Assembly: GCF_900105325.1 (NCBI RefSeq)
Contig: NZ_FNSU01000001.1
Span: 1,426,001 to 1,490,000, forward strand
Length of the DNA stretch: 64,000 nucleotides
Reading direction: 5' to 3'
DNA from: Pseudomonas marginalis
GTDB taxonomy: Bacteria; Pseudomonadota; Gammaproteobacteria; Pseudomonadales; Pseudomonadaceae
The translations under genes were made by a program, and so were the position numbers. Position 1 is the stretch's first letter, and each line of letters opens with the position of its first letter. Of this stretch, positions 33,289 through 43,429 are shown in pieces. Under the pieces are notes generated by a model. It was given only the letters and a program-made list of their open reading frames with translations, had not been told where the DNA came from and did not search any database.

Positions 33289-34044
33289 TCACTTTTTTAC
33301 CTTCGCAAGGTTGCGTCTGCCGGCCGCAAATTTTCCGTCCAGTGTGCGCTTGCTCAGCCCCTTCACTCCGTCGTAGTGCGCGATGATCGAGTCGACAATA
33401 GACGCCTGACTGTCGAAAATAGAGTGTTTTCTGCCGGAGTTTGTCGAGCCCAATATGGTTTCGACCAGCGCGCCGATAATGTTAATAAAAGTCTCTTTGC
33501 TGTCGTCGCTTAGGTGGATCCTATTCTCAGCGAGCTCGCGCAGGTTCTCGCGCTCCAGTCCTGCAGCCTTTAACTCGTCAGTCAGAGTTTGGAGTTTCGC
33601 TTCGGTAGCTTTTAGCTGTACCTGTAACGCGTCTCGATCGGCTTGTAAGATCAAATACGTGTTGTCGGGAATAGTTTCCTGACTAAGTACGGGCGGGCCG
33701 AAAAGAAAAGATGGTCGTTGATCAGGATGGTACATAAACATCCAGCGTCTTAAATCTGAATGTCGGATGGTCAGTAGCCTGATATCTACAGGAGTGCCTG
33801 GAGTCACGGTAACCCCCAATGCTCCGTACGGAATTTCACGATTTCGAATGGCATCCAGAATCTTCCAGAAGGTCGCGTGCAAGCACGGCCACTGCGGAAA
33901 CTCGTTGCTTAGGCGATCGGGATTGCTCCATGCAGATTCAAGAATCAGAGACTCATGAGCAGTTAAATCACTCCAGCGTATTGCCGCTTCAATGGGCCTG
34001 TAGAACAGTTTTTCAGTGGCCCTAAAATCGTTAGGTGCATACAT
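33289..34044 (-). CDS. ICE-end hypothetical protein with coiled coil
   Basis: A 251-residue soluble protein of unknown function. The N-terminal about 130 residues are globular (FYRPIEAAIRWSDLTAHESL and LHATFWKILDAIRNREIPYG). A coiled coil follows at about residues 133-175 (ILQADRDALQVQLKATEAKL). A C-terminal helical part ends in basic AAGRRNLAKVKK. I have an impression of having seen similar genes next to alpA in pseudomonad islands but cannot name a family. It is the last gene of the ICE-like set before a 560-bp gene-free stretch. Confidence 0.75.
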   Translation of the reverse strand: MYAPNDFRATEKLFYRPIEAAIRWSDLTAHESLILESAWSNPDRLSNEFPQWPCLHATFWKILDAIRNREIPYGALGVTVTPGTPVDIRLLTIRHSDLRRWMFMYHPDQRPSFLFGPPVLSQETIPDNTYLILQADRDALQVQLKATEAKLQTLTDELKAAGLERENLRELAENRIHLSDDSKETFINIIGALVETILGSTNSGRKHSIFDSQASIVDSIIAHYDGVKGLSKRTLDGKFAAGRRNLAKVKK

Positions 34045-34609
34045 AGCGGTGGCCTTCTGTTAAAGGGCAGACCCGCTAGGTACCGTCTAATGCCTGATAC
34101 AATGACTTAGGCTTCCGTGCGGTTGCTGTCCTGTATGTCTTTAGGGGCTTATAAGTCATCGAGTCCTGTCTACGTTCATTGATCTAAGTCTCGTCGTGAA
34201 ACGTTTGCATAGAAGCTTGCGTCTGACGCGAAGAGCCTGGCTTGCGATCTCTTGGCATCTACGCGTTCGTAAGCTCGAGAGTGGGTCGATATGACGCGCG
34301 ATCATCGCCCTAGGCGAGACTCCCCTTCAGGTATCAGCTGATCCCGTTTCAGGTCAACGTATTTGACCTTCTGCCCGAGTCAATTCGTGTCGTCGTCGGA
34401 TCTAAGCACAGGGTGTAAAAAAAAACGGCCAGTTAAGACCGCAAAGCGGGATGAACCGCATAAGCTACTGTGTTGAGGAATGCAGATGAAGAGCGCAGCC
34501 AGCATTTCATCCGACATAGCTACACAGCATCTGTAGTTCAGAGGTGTGTGACTATATTACAATCGGGTCATAAGTTGTCAACCTTGACGGGGATGCGTAA
34601 GCTACATGT
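34045..34609. other. Gene-free stretch at the probable ICE end
   Basis: No supportable gene. I looked for a tRNA 3' end or a repeated attachment core and found none that I could support. A run of nine A residues lies near 34419-34428. If the ICE ends here, the junction is not recognisable by eye. Confidence 0.5.
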
Positions 34610-35230
34610 ATGAGCCAGCCATCAGTCTCCTCGCCCGGCGTTCGTGGCCCAGCCGATCATGACATTCGAGATCAGATTGTCGCGGCGGCCAACGAGCATT
34701 TCAGCCAGTATGGTTACAGCAAAACCACGGTTTCCGACCTGGCCAAGGCCATCGGATTTTCCAAGGCTTACATCTACAAATTCTTTGATTCCAAGCAGGC
34801 GATTGGTGAAGCCATATGCGCGAATTGCCTGGCGGAAATTGTTGCGGCTGTTGAAAAGGCCATTAATGTCGAGAATATTTCGTCAACCGAGCGGTTTCGA
34901 CGTCTGGTCAGAACCCTGATCTCCAAAGGTGTCGACCTGTTCTTCAATGACCGAAAACTCTATGATATCGCCGCATTTTCGGCGTCGGAGAGCTGGCCTA
35001 GTTCACAGGTCTACGACGCACAGATTAAACGCTTCGTATTGCAGATCGTGCGTGATGGGCGGGAGAGCGGCGAATTTGAACGCAAGACTCCATTGGACGA
35101 GACGGTAGATTCCATCCATTTTGCGTTGCGGCCTTTCGTCAACCCTTTGCTGCTGCAATACAGTCTTGACTTCGTTGAGACAGCACCCACGCTCACCTCA
35201 AACCTGATATTGCGCAGCCTCATGCCGTGA
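34610..35230 (+). CDS. TetR-family repressor
   Basis: A 206-residue TetR/AcrR regulator. The HTH spans residues about 20-65 (DQIVAAANEHFSQYGYSKTT, VSDLAKAIGFSKAYIYKFF). The C-terminal domain has the AcrR-like pattern SKGVDLFFNDRKLYDIAAFS. It lies upstream of a FadL-like porin gene in the same direction with 318 bp between. It may sense a fatty or aromatic compound taken up by that porin, but such pairs also occur beside efflux genes. The decayed outer-membrane factor gene nearby fits the latter. Confidence 0.92.
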   Translation: MSQPSVSSPGVRGPADHDIRDQIVAAANEHFSQYGYSKTTVSDLAKAIGFSKAYIYKFFDSKQAIGEAICANCLAEIVAAVEKAINVENISSTERFRRLVRTLISKGVDLFFNDRKLYDIAAFSASESWPSSQVYDAQIKRFVLQIVRDGRESGEFERKTPLDETVDSIHFALRPFVNPLLLQYSLDFVETAPTLTSNLILRSLMP

Positions 35231-35548
35231 TTCCAGGCTGCGCTTTCTGCGCGGCCTTCGCGTGAGCGTCGAAAAAATACCTTTTCAGTTCCAGCCATTG
35301 CATCGAGCAGTGGCGTACACGTTTTTGCCTGGGTTGTGACCGTTGACATAAATGGTCACATGACTAAATATGCGCCTCAGTTTTGTCTGCATTGCCATCA
35401 TTCAGCGCTGCTGTGTTACTTTCGCGGCGATCGCCGGGTTGTTTGAGGGCGCCAGACTGTGGCCTTTTTGCGTGAGGCAAACGAACTGAAACTCACAACA
35501 AAACTACTGCTAACCGGTTCGTTCCGGTGATCACGAAGAGTTCTAATA
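35231..35548 (+). promoter_or_regulatory. Upstream region of the fadL-like gene
   Basis: A consensus TTGACA lies at 35343-35348, followed within 20 bp by the small palindrome GTCACATGAC, but no good -10 is found at normal spacing. The rest contains no gene. Confidence 0.3.
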
Positions 35549-36820
35549 ATGAAAAAAATCTTGCTCAAACGTCCACTTGGACTGGCTGTCGTGCTTGCTT
35601 CTTCTAATGTGCTGGCGAGCGGTTTTGCACTCAACGAACAAAGCATTAGCGGGATGGGCTCCGGTTTTGCTGGTCGTTCTTCTTCTGCTGAGGATGCGAC
35701 CACAGTCTTCGGTAACCCGGCGGGTATGGCGCGCTTGAAAAGCGAGCAGGTCAGCGTGGGGGGCGCGACGCTGTTCGCGAAGTCCGATATAAGCCATACG
35801 AGCAGTACATTCGGTGGTCAGGAAGACGGCGACATGGTGCCGGTGACCACGGTCCCGATGGGGTATTACGTCAAGCCTATTGATGAGCATTGGGCATTCG
35901 GTGTGGGGTTCTATGTGCCGTTTGGTCTGATGACCGATTACGGCAGCGGATTTGCTGGCCGATACTATGCCAACAAAAGTGAAGTTACGACCCTTACGTT
36001 TCAGCCCACCGTCAGCTATGCCTTTAACGAAAAAGTATCGATAGGGTTTGGTCCAACCATCAACCACATCAGTGGTGAGCTGTCCGGGATGGTGCCCAAT
36101 CCGCTGAGCCCCGGCCGCAATGACGGCAAACTCAAGAGCACTGGGGATGACACGGCTCTGGGTTTCAACGTCGGTATTTTGGTGCAGGCTACAGACCGGA
36201 CCCGTCTGGGAATGACTTACCATTCCAAGGTCAGCTACCGCCTGGATGCCAAGACCAAGGTCACTGACGGTCTCTTTAGCGTGCTGGGGGTAAGTGGTCG
36301 CAGCTATGACGCTTCGTTGGAAGTGGATACTCCAGAGTCCGTGGACATGTCGTTGACTCATCAACTGGATGATGACTGGACCCTATACGCAGGCAGTACC
36401 TGGACGCGGTGGAGTCGCTTCAAGGAATTGACCAGCGAGACCAAAGGGTTGCCTCCTTTGTTGAATGCTCAGCTAGGTTCCGTCACTGAAGAACAGAACT
36501 GGCATGATACGTGGGCTCACGCGATCGGCGCGGCGTACAAGTTAAATGATCAGTGGGTACTTCGTTCCGGCTTCTCGGTCGATCAGTCGCCCACCAATAA
36601 CTCCGATCGAGGGCCGCGCATTCCTACGGGCGACCGGAAAGTGTTCAGCGTCGGCGCGGGCTGGACCCCCGCAAACAACTTCACAATTGATGTTGCCTAC
36701 TCTTATCTATGGGAAGAGAGTGTTCAGATAAATCATGTCTCTGCGACCAGGGGTGGATACAGTTCTAAGTATAAAAACAGCGCGAGCGGTCTTGGGGCCT
36801 CTGTCAGTTATCGGTTCTGA
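35549..36820 (+). CDS. OmpP1/FadL-family outer-membrane transporter
   Basis: A 423-residue FadL-type 14-strand porin for long-chain fatty acids or hydrophobic aromatics. Signal peptide MKKILLKRPLGLAVVLASSN ends in NVLASG; the mature protein starts GFALNEQSISGMGSGFAGR. The NPA-containing hatch region is TTVFGNPAGMARL, as in FadL. Alternating aromatic and polar residues mark the beta strands. The C-terminus ends GASVSYRF with terminal Phe, the usual Bam signal. The nearest upstream gene is a TetR regulator. The substrate could be a fatty acid or an alkane/aromatic. Confidence 0.93.
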   Translation: MKKILLKRPLGLAVVLASSNVLASGFALNEQSISGMGSGFAGRSSSAEDATTVFGNPAGMARLKSEQVSVGGATLFAKSDISHTSSTFGGQEDGDMVPVTTVPMGYYVKPIDEHWAFGVGFYVPFGLMTDYGSGFAGRYYANKSEVTTLTFQPTVSYAFNEKVSIGFGPTINHISGELSGMVPNPLSPGRNDGKLKSTGDDTALGFNVGILVQATDRTRLGMTYHSKVSYRLDAKTKVTDGLFSVLGVSGRSYDASLEVDTPESVDMSLTHQLDDDWTLYAGSTWTRWSRFKELTSETKGLPPLLNAQLGSVTEEQNWHDTWAHAIGAAYKLNDQWVLRSGFSVDQSPTNNSDRGPRIPTGDRKVFSVGAGWTPANNFTIDVAYSYLWEESVQINHVSATRGGYSSKYKNSASGLGASVSYRF

Positions 36821-36923
36821 TTGGCTGCTGTTCCACACACGGGCCGGGAGTCGCGCATTACTTCCGGTCGTTTAGAGCGTTCCCAACGGTTACCATGGTG
36901 AAAGGCGGTGTTTTATCACGCAT

Positions 36924-37711
36924 TCAGACGCCCATCACGTGCTCCATAAGCCCCTGGTGAAACAGACGAGGCGTGGCCCAGGTCAGGACGCTGATGGCCT
37001 TGTTGCCGAAACCCCGCACGACGCTCATTCGTCCCGCTTGCAGTGCGCGGATTCCTGCTTGTACCACGGGCTGGGGCTGCATCATCACCCTGCGCAAGAG
37101 GGGTGTGATCTTTTGCTTGGCGTTTAATTCAAAGCCTGTGTCAGACATGCCTAGGCAAAGCGAGTTGACGACGACACCGTCACCTTTGAGTTCGCGATGA
37201 AGCGCATCGGAGAGTCTCAGCACATAAGCTTTGGCAGCGGAGTAAAACGGCAAAGTTTTTAACGCCTTGGTAAGACAGCAGACCTGCAACCATCAAAATA
37301 TGCCTTTTCCGCCGGGCTCGCATATCCTCGGCAAAGAGGTGAATTATAGCGTTCAGACTGGCGATATCCAAGTCGACCATAGCCAGGGAGCTTTCCAGGG
37401 GGGGCGTCCAGAAATGCGCCCTGTAGGCCATAGCCCGCGTTGTTGATCAGTATGTCGACGGCAATGTTGCGGTCACGCAGATCCCGATGCAGATCGATAA
37501 TCACATCAATGGATGACAGGTCCGCCTGTACCACCAACACATCGACGTCGTAATGTGCGCGTAACTCATCAGCGAGCGTTTCAAGCTCATTTAGCTTGCG
37601 CGCGACTAGGATCAGTTATCTCCCTTCTGCAGTATATTGTTGCGCAAACTCTCTGCCGAAACCGCTTGATGCGCCGGTAATGAGTACCCAGGAATTCTTG
37701 CTCGACTGCAT
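36924..37711 (-). pseudogene. Broken short-chain dehydrogenase gene
   Basis: An SDR reading starts at 37711 (MQSSKNSWVLITGASSGFGR) with GGAG upstream, runs to AEGR, and then hits a stop. The later parts occur in different frames: VQADLSSIDVIIDLHRDLRD and ILINNAGYGLQGAFLDAP, then NAIIHLFAEDMRARRKRHIL, then FYSAAKAYVLRLSDALHREL and VVVNSLCLGMSDTGFELNAK. TGASSGFG, NNAG and YSAAK motifs are all recognisable, so the gene was full length (about 260 codons) before at least three frameshifts or stops. Confidence 0.9.
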
Positions 37712-37814
37712 AGGAATGTTCTCCGACGTATTGCTGTTGTGTGGTTCGGCAACTCGCTGCTCTGTGCTAAGACCAAAGGCCACCAGTCGCCCTGCGCAAC
37801 CAGGCTTGGCTGAC

Positions 37815-38690
37815 TCAGCGAGTCGCCACGGGCTGGGATTCAGGCGCTTGCCAGCCACCGCCGAGCGCTCTAAATGCCGCGACCGCCGCCGGTGCTGATT
37901 CTGTTCGAGCTTGCGCACGAGCATCGAAAGACCGCAGGAGGGTCTTGTCGGCATGCAGTACATCGATCAGGCTGGCTGTACCCTTTTCAGAGGCCCTGAT
38001 CGACGATTGGCGGGCCTGTGTCAGGGCGTCCTCGCCTGTGATGAGGTGGTTGCCTGAACTTCCCGGTTCACCAGGGCGGAGAAGACGTTTTCGACATCCT
38101 CCGTGGCGCGTAATACAGATTGTCGGTAACCGGCCAGTGCATCGGCTTCTTGCCCCTCTGCCTAGTCAATCTGCGCGCTTATGCGATCGAAGTCGAAAAG
38201 CCTCCAGCGCAGGCCCAAGACGCCTGCCGCCTGGCTGGCACCGCCGATAAACAGGTTGCCACCGGATACGTCTCTGGCACTGCCGAGCAATGCGCTCAGT
38301 GAAAGCTTCGGGTAGTACTCGGCGGTGGCCTCACCGATGCGTGCGTTGGAGCCCGTAAGCCGGCGATCAGTTACAATCAGATCCGGCTGGCAACGCAGCA
38401 AATCGGCGGGTGTTCCCGTGTCATTTAATTGCGGCGCCAGAAAATGTGCCCAGACTCGCCAATTGCATTCGATGCGTGCCTGGAGGTGTGCCAAGGATCA
38501 CATCGAGCGCGTTCATGGCGGCATCCAGGGAGACAGTGCGCCCTCCGTTTGGCGAACCGTATAGCTGGCGGCGAGGCCTTTGCCATAGAGCAGTCGGACT
38601 TTTTCATACAGTTGCTCCTGCGTTTTGACTTGTCGGTTTGCGATGTCCAGCCGGGCCTGAGGCATGCCATATCACCCAGCCATCCTTGCT
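37815..38690 (-). pseudogene. Broken outer-membrane efflux factor (OprM/TolC family)
   Basis: Minus-strand fragments match the NodT/OprM family: RLDIANRQVKTQEQLYEKVR, then LDAAMNALDVILGTPPGTHR in another frame, then PADLLRCQPDLIVTDRRLTG and NARIGEATAEYYPKLSLSAL. The next part is LRWRLFDFDRISAQID followed by a stop, then ADALAGYRQSVLRATEDVEN and SLIDVLHADKTLLRSFDARA. The stop at 37815-37817 is the natural end. The N-terminal third is missing and there are several frameshifts and stops. Confidence 0.9.
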
Positions 38691-38720
38691 TCAAGAGTTC
38701 ATGGCGGCTCAGCGATTAAC

Positions 38721-40700
38721 ATCGGAAAAAATGACATCCAAACCAATGGGAGAATTAGATAATCACTCGTTCTGATCGTTGGCTAAAGGTTCTTGTGTGT
38801 GCTGCAAGCAGATGGTTTCATAAGCGCTAATATTTGCGATTTTATAAGAGTTTCACATTAGAAAATAAAGGGTGAAGTTAACAAAATTCTGCTAGTCGGT
38901 AGCGAAGTGGCATTGGATATAGTGAGGGGTTAGTTTATTGCTAATTAATTAGCCAATTGCTTCTGTTTATTAGGCTGGCGCTAAGAAAGATTGAGTGGAC
39001 TCCATCCGCCTTACGTATCAGGCTGGTTAACTTATCGAGCAGAGCTGAAAGACCCCTCGGTATGTTTAGCGGTTTTTAGCATTGTTCGGCTTATGGTCTT
39101 GAAGAATTAAGAGCGATACGTCGGGATCACTAGAATCTGAACATTCTGACCCGAGCCGTGCTACACCAGCCGCAGCCCAAGCAGGACGATCGTCCGGCTA
39201 TAGAAAACAATTCGGCGCCTCTGACTAATAGCACCTACGATAGCTGTCCGATACTAAACTGAATCAAGCTCAATTGCGCGACCGCTTTGCTACTGCTGAG
39301 GTGCGGCGAACTGTTCTCTCGGCGCCACAGACCCACGAATACTTATAAAGTACTCTCGGACGCCAGTTCCATCGCGTAGTTCATACAGTCCGCGGAGTCA
39401 ACTTTACTCAGGCATGCTCATCGAGCTATCGGGATCACCGATGCATACGATAAGCACTGATTGCCCTACAGGCATGGCAGCCGTACGTAGGGGATTGGTG
39501 AAGTAAGGAGCATGATAATAGCATTGCAATAGAATTTGGCTTACATACGAAAAAGGGGGGCGACGAAATGATAGAACGTTTTGTTCGGGTGAGTATTGCC
39601 TTGTGTATTCAATACGAATTGCTGTTTAACCTTGCGCGAGTATCCTACTCCTTTTGATTTTGAATTCTTCAATCTGCTTTTTAAGCAATCGCCTGATGAA
39701 AGGAGATAAGCTAAGTTTCTGATTGATGCTTTTAAAAGATAGAATATGGACTTGCATCTAAAATTGGTAGCTGCGGTCTTAAATCTTTCCGCTTGAGCCA
39801 ATATAGATTCCCCAAAGCTCTGATATCATTCTCTTTAGTGGTTTGCTTTGAGTGATCATATTTTCAGCTAATTGTTCGATTTTGATAGGTGTGTTTAAAA
39901 ACTGAAGATGTGTTGGTTTTTTTTGCTGTTTCAGTTGAAGGTGTGCCTATACAGTGAGGAGTTTAAATTTGAATTTTAGCTCATTACTGGTTGGTTATTT
40001 TCTTCAGAGCTAAAACCGGTTTGTGCGACGAATAATGTCTCATTTTGGGTCGATGTGCTCATGCTTGGTGCGTTATATGTTTTTTGATGAATGCGTGAAT
40101 ATCATTGCGTTCATACGTGGCAAAGAGTATCGAAGCTGACGGTTAATTGGCGTCAATTTCCAATATGAATTTTTTGTGACAATGTTCATTTTCGCTTAAA
40201 AATTGCCTTTCGCTCGTCGACAAAGTAGGAGTCATGCTGTTTAATTATTTCAGGTTTGTTGACGGATTAATGGAGAGTTAACGGCTGATAGCATTCAAAT
40301 GACGCATTCGGGGTTGACTGTTAGGGGGCGGTTGAGGCTTTCAACTTTCGCCATTATTGCAGTGTTCTTTGGATTGTCAGCTTATCTTTTCTTTTCAGAT
40401 CAATATGTCGACTGATAACGTGGAGGCATTGTTTGATCAGTGTTTTTTAGCATGGGAAAAATGAATAGGATGGACGGGCTTTTCACCAGAGTAGACATCA
40501 ATATCCTTCGTGCGGTTGCAATAGGTGACCCCGTCCAGATTCCTGTATGAAAAAGCCCGAACTAGGGTGCGTTTGTCCAGATCGATAGCTCGATATCATC
40601 TAAAGCTTAAAGTGATTATTAAAAAAGCGTGACGGTACGCTCCAGCAAACAACAGCTGTTACAGCTTCAGTCATTGCCGATGCTGTGCTCCCTATTCTCT
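38721..40700. other. AT-rich gene-poor stretch
   Basis: About 2 kb without a gene that I can support. Short open frames (for example 39541-39801 on the minus strand) lack ribosome sites and homology. Composition is clearly more AT-rich than the ICE. Confidence 0.6.
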
Positions 40701-40717
40701 TAGGAGCCCCCGATGCC

Positions 40718-40875
40718 ATGATACGACCCGACTCTAAATTTGAAATAGTCATCGTGACCCCCAGGCTTGCCGGCTTCCGAAAGTCAATTGATGACTTGGC
40801 TGCGCTGATCGAGCTGGATATACAGTAGTCGTGTTCAACCTCTATGCTCTTCGTCTTTTCAACAAGCCGCGCAGG
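40718..40875 (+). mobile_element. IS66-family tnpB remnant
   Basis: The frame reads MIRPDSKFEIVIVTPRLAGF, then RKSIDDLAALIELDIQ and a stop, with LFVF in a shifted frame afterwards. This is the N-terminal half of IS66 TnpB (Orf2) of the MIRPDxK...FRKSIDGLAALVE type. Neither tnpA nor tnpC remains in readable form nearby. Confidence 0.8.
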
Positions 40876-41158
40876 TTAGTCTTAAAGGCCCGGGAGGAGG
40901 CCGACCTAGGTGAAGTGTTATCCATCCGCACACTGGCAGCAAAGACGCGATGACTGAACTGAGAATTGTCTTGGCTAAGTGTAAGTGAACGCTCAGTAAT
41001 GGTGCGCGGCCGCAGTGATGAATAACACTCAAAGTTAAAATCTTTCGTGGTTTTCCCGTTGCTTGGGACCTATTTATACCTTTTGTCAGTGTTTAGTTAA
41101 CATTTGGATTTGTATTTAATAACATTGGCATGCTTATCAGAATTGTGAGGTCTCAATA

Positions 41159-42121
41159 ATGAGCGAAACCGTCTTTTCTTCATGTCAGCTATCTACAGAA
41201 GATTCTGTTAGCGAGTTTTTTAGTAAATTCCGCTGTGACATTGATGTGTTTCGCGGAACTGCGGGCAGATTCGATTATTCTTCAAAAATGTGCCAAATTG
41301 GGAAAACTAGTGTCAGTCGTTCAACGAGTCTTTCAGGTTGGGCTTTTGAACAAAAAACTGAATTTGATGGCGTATTACTCACTGTACCTAATTCTGGACG
41401 GCTATCGTGGAGTACTCCAAAGGGTAAATGCGAGTCGCGACAGGGCGCTGTTTTCGTGATAGGCCCCCAAAGAGACCTTGTACTGTCCACGTTTTCTGCG
41501 CAGGCCAGCTATATCAGAATTTTCATTCAGCATGAGGATATATTTCAATACCTCAAATCTCTCACTGGTCAAGCACCCAAAGCGAAAGTATTTTTTAAAA
41601 ATAATAATACTGATGTTTTGGTTGGTCGCTTTCTGACTAATCTTGCCGAAACAGTGCTGTCCGCATCAGAAAACATCGCCATAGCGGAAGGTCCATTTCT
41701 TCGCCACCTTAAGGAAAGCCTCATTTGTTTTGCGATATACAACTTAGAGAACAACTATTCTCAACTAGTTCGTTCGCCTGATACAGCCTTTGTGCCAACG
41801 CCGCACTGTATTAAGAGCACTATAGAATACATAAACTCACACTATTCAGAGGCGCTGACTAGCACCGACCTTGCTTTGCAGGCTAACGTGAGTATCAGAG
41901 GGTTGCAGGTCGGATTTAAAAAATATAGAAATACCACTATCAACAATTACATACGTGAAGTCAGACTCGTCAACGCGAGGAAAATGATTTTCGATTCCAG
42001 CTTGTGCTTGTCGCTCAAACAAATTGCTTATGCATGTGGATTTAGTAACTATTATCTCTTTTGCAAATATTACGCGCTAAGATTTTCTGAACACCCGAAC
42101 GACTCCCTTAAGTTTAAGTGA
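41159..42121 (+). CDS. AraC-family transcriptional regulator (AT-rich, foreign)
   Basis: A 320-residue AraC/XylS regulator. The C-terminal double HTH spans about residues 220-315 (YINSHYSEALTSTDLALQAN, VSIRGLQVGFKKYRNTTINN, LKQIAYACGFSNYYLFCKYY). The N-terminal about 200 residues match the AraC_binding_2 (PF14525) type, with a cupin-like segment (TEFDGVLLTVPNSGRLSW). A good ribosome site, GAGG at 8 bp, precedes the ATG. It is far more AT-rich than the ICE genes and stands alone among decayed DNA, so it was probably acquired. Its target is not evident. Confidence 0.9.
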   Translation: MSETVFSSCQLSTEDSVSEFFSKFRCDIDVFRGTAGRFDYSSKMCQIGKTSVSRSTSLSGWAFEQKTEFDGVLLTVPNSGRLSWSTPKGKCESRQGAVFVIGPQRDLVLSTFSAQASYIRIFIQHEDIFQYLKSLTGQAPKAKVFFKNNNTDVLVGRFLTNLAETVLSASENIAIAEGPFLRHLKESLICFAIYNLENNYSQLVRSPDTAFVPTPHCIKSTIEYINSHYSEALTSTDLALQANVSIRGLQVGFKKYRNTTINNYIREVRLVNARKMIFDSSLCLSLKQIAYACGFSNYYLFCKYYALRFSEHPNDSLKFK

Positions 42122-42498
42122 TATGATGGTTGTAAGCATGCTCACTACGAAAATGTGAGTCCTGTGGGTGTTTTTAGCAGTCAGATATGACTTCTACCCT
42201 GTCGGAAATGGCATTGAAATCTAAAGTTATGTTCCACTTTGCTACGAGGACAACCATCTAGTAGGCATATATAATAATCCACGGTAAATTTTATTCAGGT
42301 GTGTATTCAAGTAGGCGTAATCTGCCACATATAACGAGATTGAGAAGGACTACCACAAGATTAAAAAGCCATGAATCCTGGAAAGCTATTTCCTGCTACA
42401 CTTGCTAGATTTGAGTGGGGGTATATTCGTACTAGCGCGAGGACGCAATGAACCTTATGCGATCCATAAATTCCACCTACCTAGCAGTGGATTAACAA
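42122..42498. other. Gene-free AT-rich stretch
   Basis: No open frame with a ribosome site or recognisable homology is present between the AraC gene and the VOC-family remnant. Confidence 0.5.
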
Positions 42499-42624
42499 TT
42501 CCACCCTTTCGCTGCGGCTAATGGCGTATCAGACGAAGGCGCACCAGGGCTACGTCCTCAGTAGTCTCCGAATTATTACCGTGCTGACATCAGAGACCCC
42601 GACGGCAACCGGATAGGTTGGTGA
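42499..42624 (+). pseudogene. C-terminal remnant of a VOC-family (glyoxalase-fold) protein
   Basis: One continuous frame reads FHPFAAANGVSDEGAPGLRP, Q, stop, then SPNYYRADIRDPDGNRIGW and stop. This is the C-terminus of a VOC/glyoxalase-resistance-type protein (pattern GAPGLRPQYSPNYYAAFVRDPDGNRI). Its downstream end abuts an IS110 remnant, which may have interrupted it. Confidence 0.8.
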
Positions 42625-42747
42625 AGAACCGCATCATCTGCTGTCGTGAAAGCTTCTTGCGAAATAGTTCTCGACCAGATTGTCCTGGCCGTGCAGGTGG
42701 AATGTGTGTTTGCCGAAGTCTATAGCGGCCAGATCCAAATCGCTCAT
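42605..42747 (-). mobile_element. IS110-family transposase N-terminal remnant
   Basis: From ATG 42747 the minus frame reads MSDLDLAAIDFGKHTFHLHG, QDNLVENYF, and after a one-base shift LFRKKLSRQQMMRFFTNLSG. The opening Asp within AIDFGKHTFHLHG is the first catalytic-type residue of the IS110 DEDD transposase. Only about 48 codons remain. The remnant overlaps the tail of the VOC frame on the other strand. Confidence 0.8.
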
Positions 42748-42837
42748 GGTGGTGGTCTCCAAATAAAAAATACCCTGCGAAAGCGCAGCCCTCCCAGGGT
42801 TAGGGGTGACCATCCCATTACTAGCTTCGGTCTAAAC

Positions 42838-43370
42838 TCCGAGTCGCCCGCTAGATCCCGAAGCCGTCATGCACCGGCATTTCATGCGTATGGCGCGGCG
42901 GTTGGCAAGTAGATAAGCACAGTGCAGCTTCGCCGCGCCGAACACCGCGATCACTTTGGCCAGTGCGGTTTTTGCATCCGCTCGCATGTCCATCGAGAAG
43001 GACTCAATGTGCATCACAGAGCAAGCCCTCGGACAAAGCGGGCGCATCCGTCAGGGTCTGAAGTTAGCCACTTACGGTGATCGATTGCTCGCCAAGTGGT
43101 AGCTTCACGATCGCCGACGCCCCACTCTTTTGTTTGGCTCGACCGGCATGAATTCTGTATGAATAAAATTCGGCAGCGCGACGGCCTGCTTATCACGATA
43201 AAGCGATATCCATCGGCGAACGAAATTCGGTTTGATCCCGTGCCTAATTGCGATAGCCGCCACGGAAAATCCGGCCTGCGCGCACTCCTGGAAGACTTGG
43301 TCCCTAAAGGGTTTCAGGTAGAGCTACTTTGGCCCATGGCGATCCTGACGTTAAGGGTAATTGCGCCCGC
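42838..43370 (-). mobile_element. IS66-family remnant (tnpA and tnpB pieces)
   Basis: tnpA pieces read KPFRDQVFQECAQAGFSVAA, IAIRHGIKPNFVRRWISLYR and WLTSDPDGCARFVRGLAL before a stop. tnpB begins at once with MHIESFSMDMRADAKTALAK, then VIAVFGAAKLHCAYLLANRR, and then shifts frame (VHDGFGI*RATR). The tnpA-tnpB overlap and the motifs are those of IS66. tnpC and the ends are absent. It differs in type from the tnpB piece at 40718. Confidence 0.88.
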
Positions 43371-43429
43371 TTAAAAATGATATGACTCCGCAAGGTGTGT
43401 TCTCCGTCCCCTTACGTCAGATCAAATTT

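Noticed and set aside
34045..34609. A possible ICE attachment site
   Set aside because: I looked for a tRNA-Gly or tRNA-Lys 3' end or a direct repeat and found none. The other ICE end is outside the window.
35543..36364. A 273-codon open frame on the minus strand
   Set aside because: Antisense to the FadL-like gene, without a ribosome site or recognisable domain.
39541..39801. An 86-codon open frame in the AT-rich stretch
   Set aside because: No ribosome site and no recognisable content. The basic, Lys/Arg-rich composition is what AT-rich random sequence gives.
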